A DNA stretch of 64,000 bases from Ridgeia piscesae. Lineage: Eukaryota > Annelida > Polychaeta > Sabellida > Siboglinidae. The notes below the pieces were generated by a model, which was given only the letters and a program-made list of their open reading frames with translations, was not told where the DNA came from and did not search any database. Position 1 is the stretch's first letter. Each line of letters starts with the position of its first letter. Of this stretch, positions 63,703-64,000 are shown piece after piece. The stretch covers positions 1,606,001 through 1,670,000 of the forward strand of contig JAODUO010000053.1 in NCBI GenBank assembly GCA_025642075.2, in the 5' to 3' direction. The position numbers were made by a program, and so were the translations under genes.

Positions 63703-64000
63703 GCAACACAGAACAACCCTGTCTACCCACTGCAACATAGAACAACCCTGTCAACCCACTGCAACATAGAACAACCCTGTCAACCCACTGCAACATAGAA
63801 CAACCCTGTCTACCCACTGCAACATAGAACAACCCTGTCAACCCACTGCAACATAGAACAACCCTGTCTACCCACTGCAACATAGAACAACCCTGTCAAC
63901 CCACTGCAACACAGAACAACCCTGTCAACCCACTGCAACATAGAACAACCCTGTCAACCCACTGCAACACAGAACAACCCTGTCAACCCACTGCAACATA
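63703..64000. repeat. 29-bp minisatellite next to an MRPL52 acceptor, runs off the window
   Basis: At least ten copies of ccactgcaacatagaacaac plus cctgtcaac. On minus each unit contains GTTGTTCTATGTTGCAG|TG, and the copy nearest the gene supplies the inferred acceptor of exon 63700-63610. The array continues past the right edge. Confidence 0.93.

Overview
The window is animal nuclear DNA, most likely from a marine mollusc or another lophotrochozoan. Genes are split by introns with GT..AG boundaries, intergenic DNA is AT-rich, and the sequence is full of minisatellites, tRNA-derived SINEs, decayed LINEs and DNA-transposon families (THAP/Harbinger-like DDE, YqaJ/SWIM, MULE) that are common in mollusc genomes. 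The species assignment is inference. No operons, prokaryotic signals or CRISPR arrays are present.

Four host genes are recognised and their exon phases join. (1) A macro-domain plus PARP catalytic-domain ADP-ribosyltransferase on + (197-7221), with its 5' end outside the window. (2) DCTN5, the dynactin p25 subunit, on + (18862-24063), complete in six exons. (3) NUDCD1 on + (29961-55856), complete in nine exons. Its first intron is about 17.6 kb and holds antisense transposon genes. (4) MRPL52, mitochondrial ribosomal protein L52, on - (59181-63700), convergent with NUDCD1, with its first exon beyond the right edge.

Layout: 0-7.4 kb PARP gene with three large tandem arrays; 7.4-18.8 kb gene-poor DNA with microsatellites and hairpins; 18.9-25.1 kb DCTN5 with a LINE remnant and a TTAA-flanked MITE in its introns; 25.6-28.4 kb an SGNH-hydrolase fragment fused to an antisense LINE; 30-55.9 kb NUDCD1, whose introns carry a YqaJ/SWIM pseudogene, a Harbinger-like transposase, a MULE remnant, a zinc-finger transposon gene, several LINE pieces and two SINEs; 56-64 kb a Penelope-like fragment, a 31-bp satellite and MRPL52.

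The most unusual feature is a set of minisatellites whose repeat unit spans an exon-intron junction of the host gene, so that the splice site itself is copied many times: PARP (5' splice site, 30-33 bp), NUDCD1 (5' splice site, 56 bp), MRPL52 (3' splice site, 46 bp, about 45 copies; probably a second at 29 bp) and an antisense transposon gene (5' splice site, 58 bp, about 23 copies). A further array copies the last codons and stop of the PARP gene. In the PARP case the units are multiples of three and the whole array is open in the host reading frame, which would allow in-frame length variants by donor choice.
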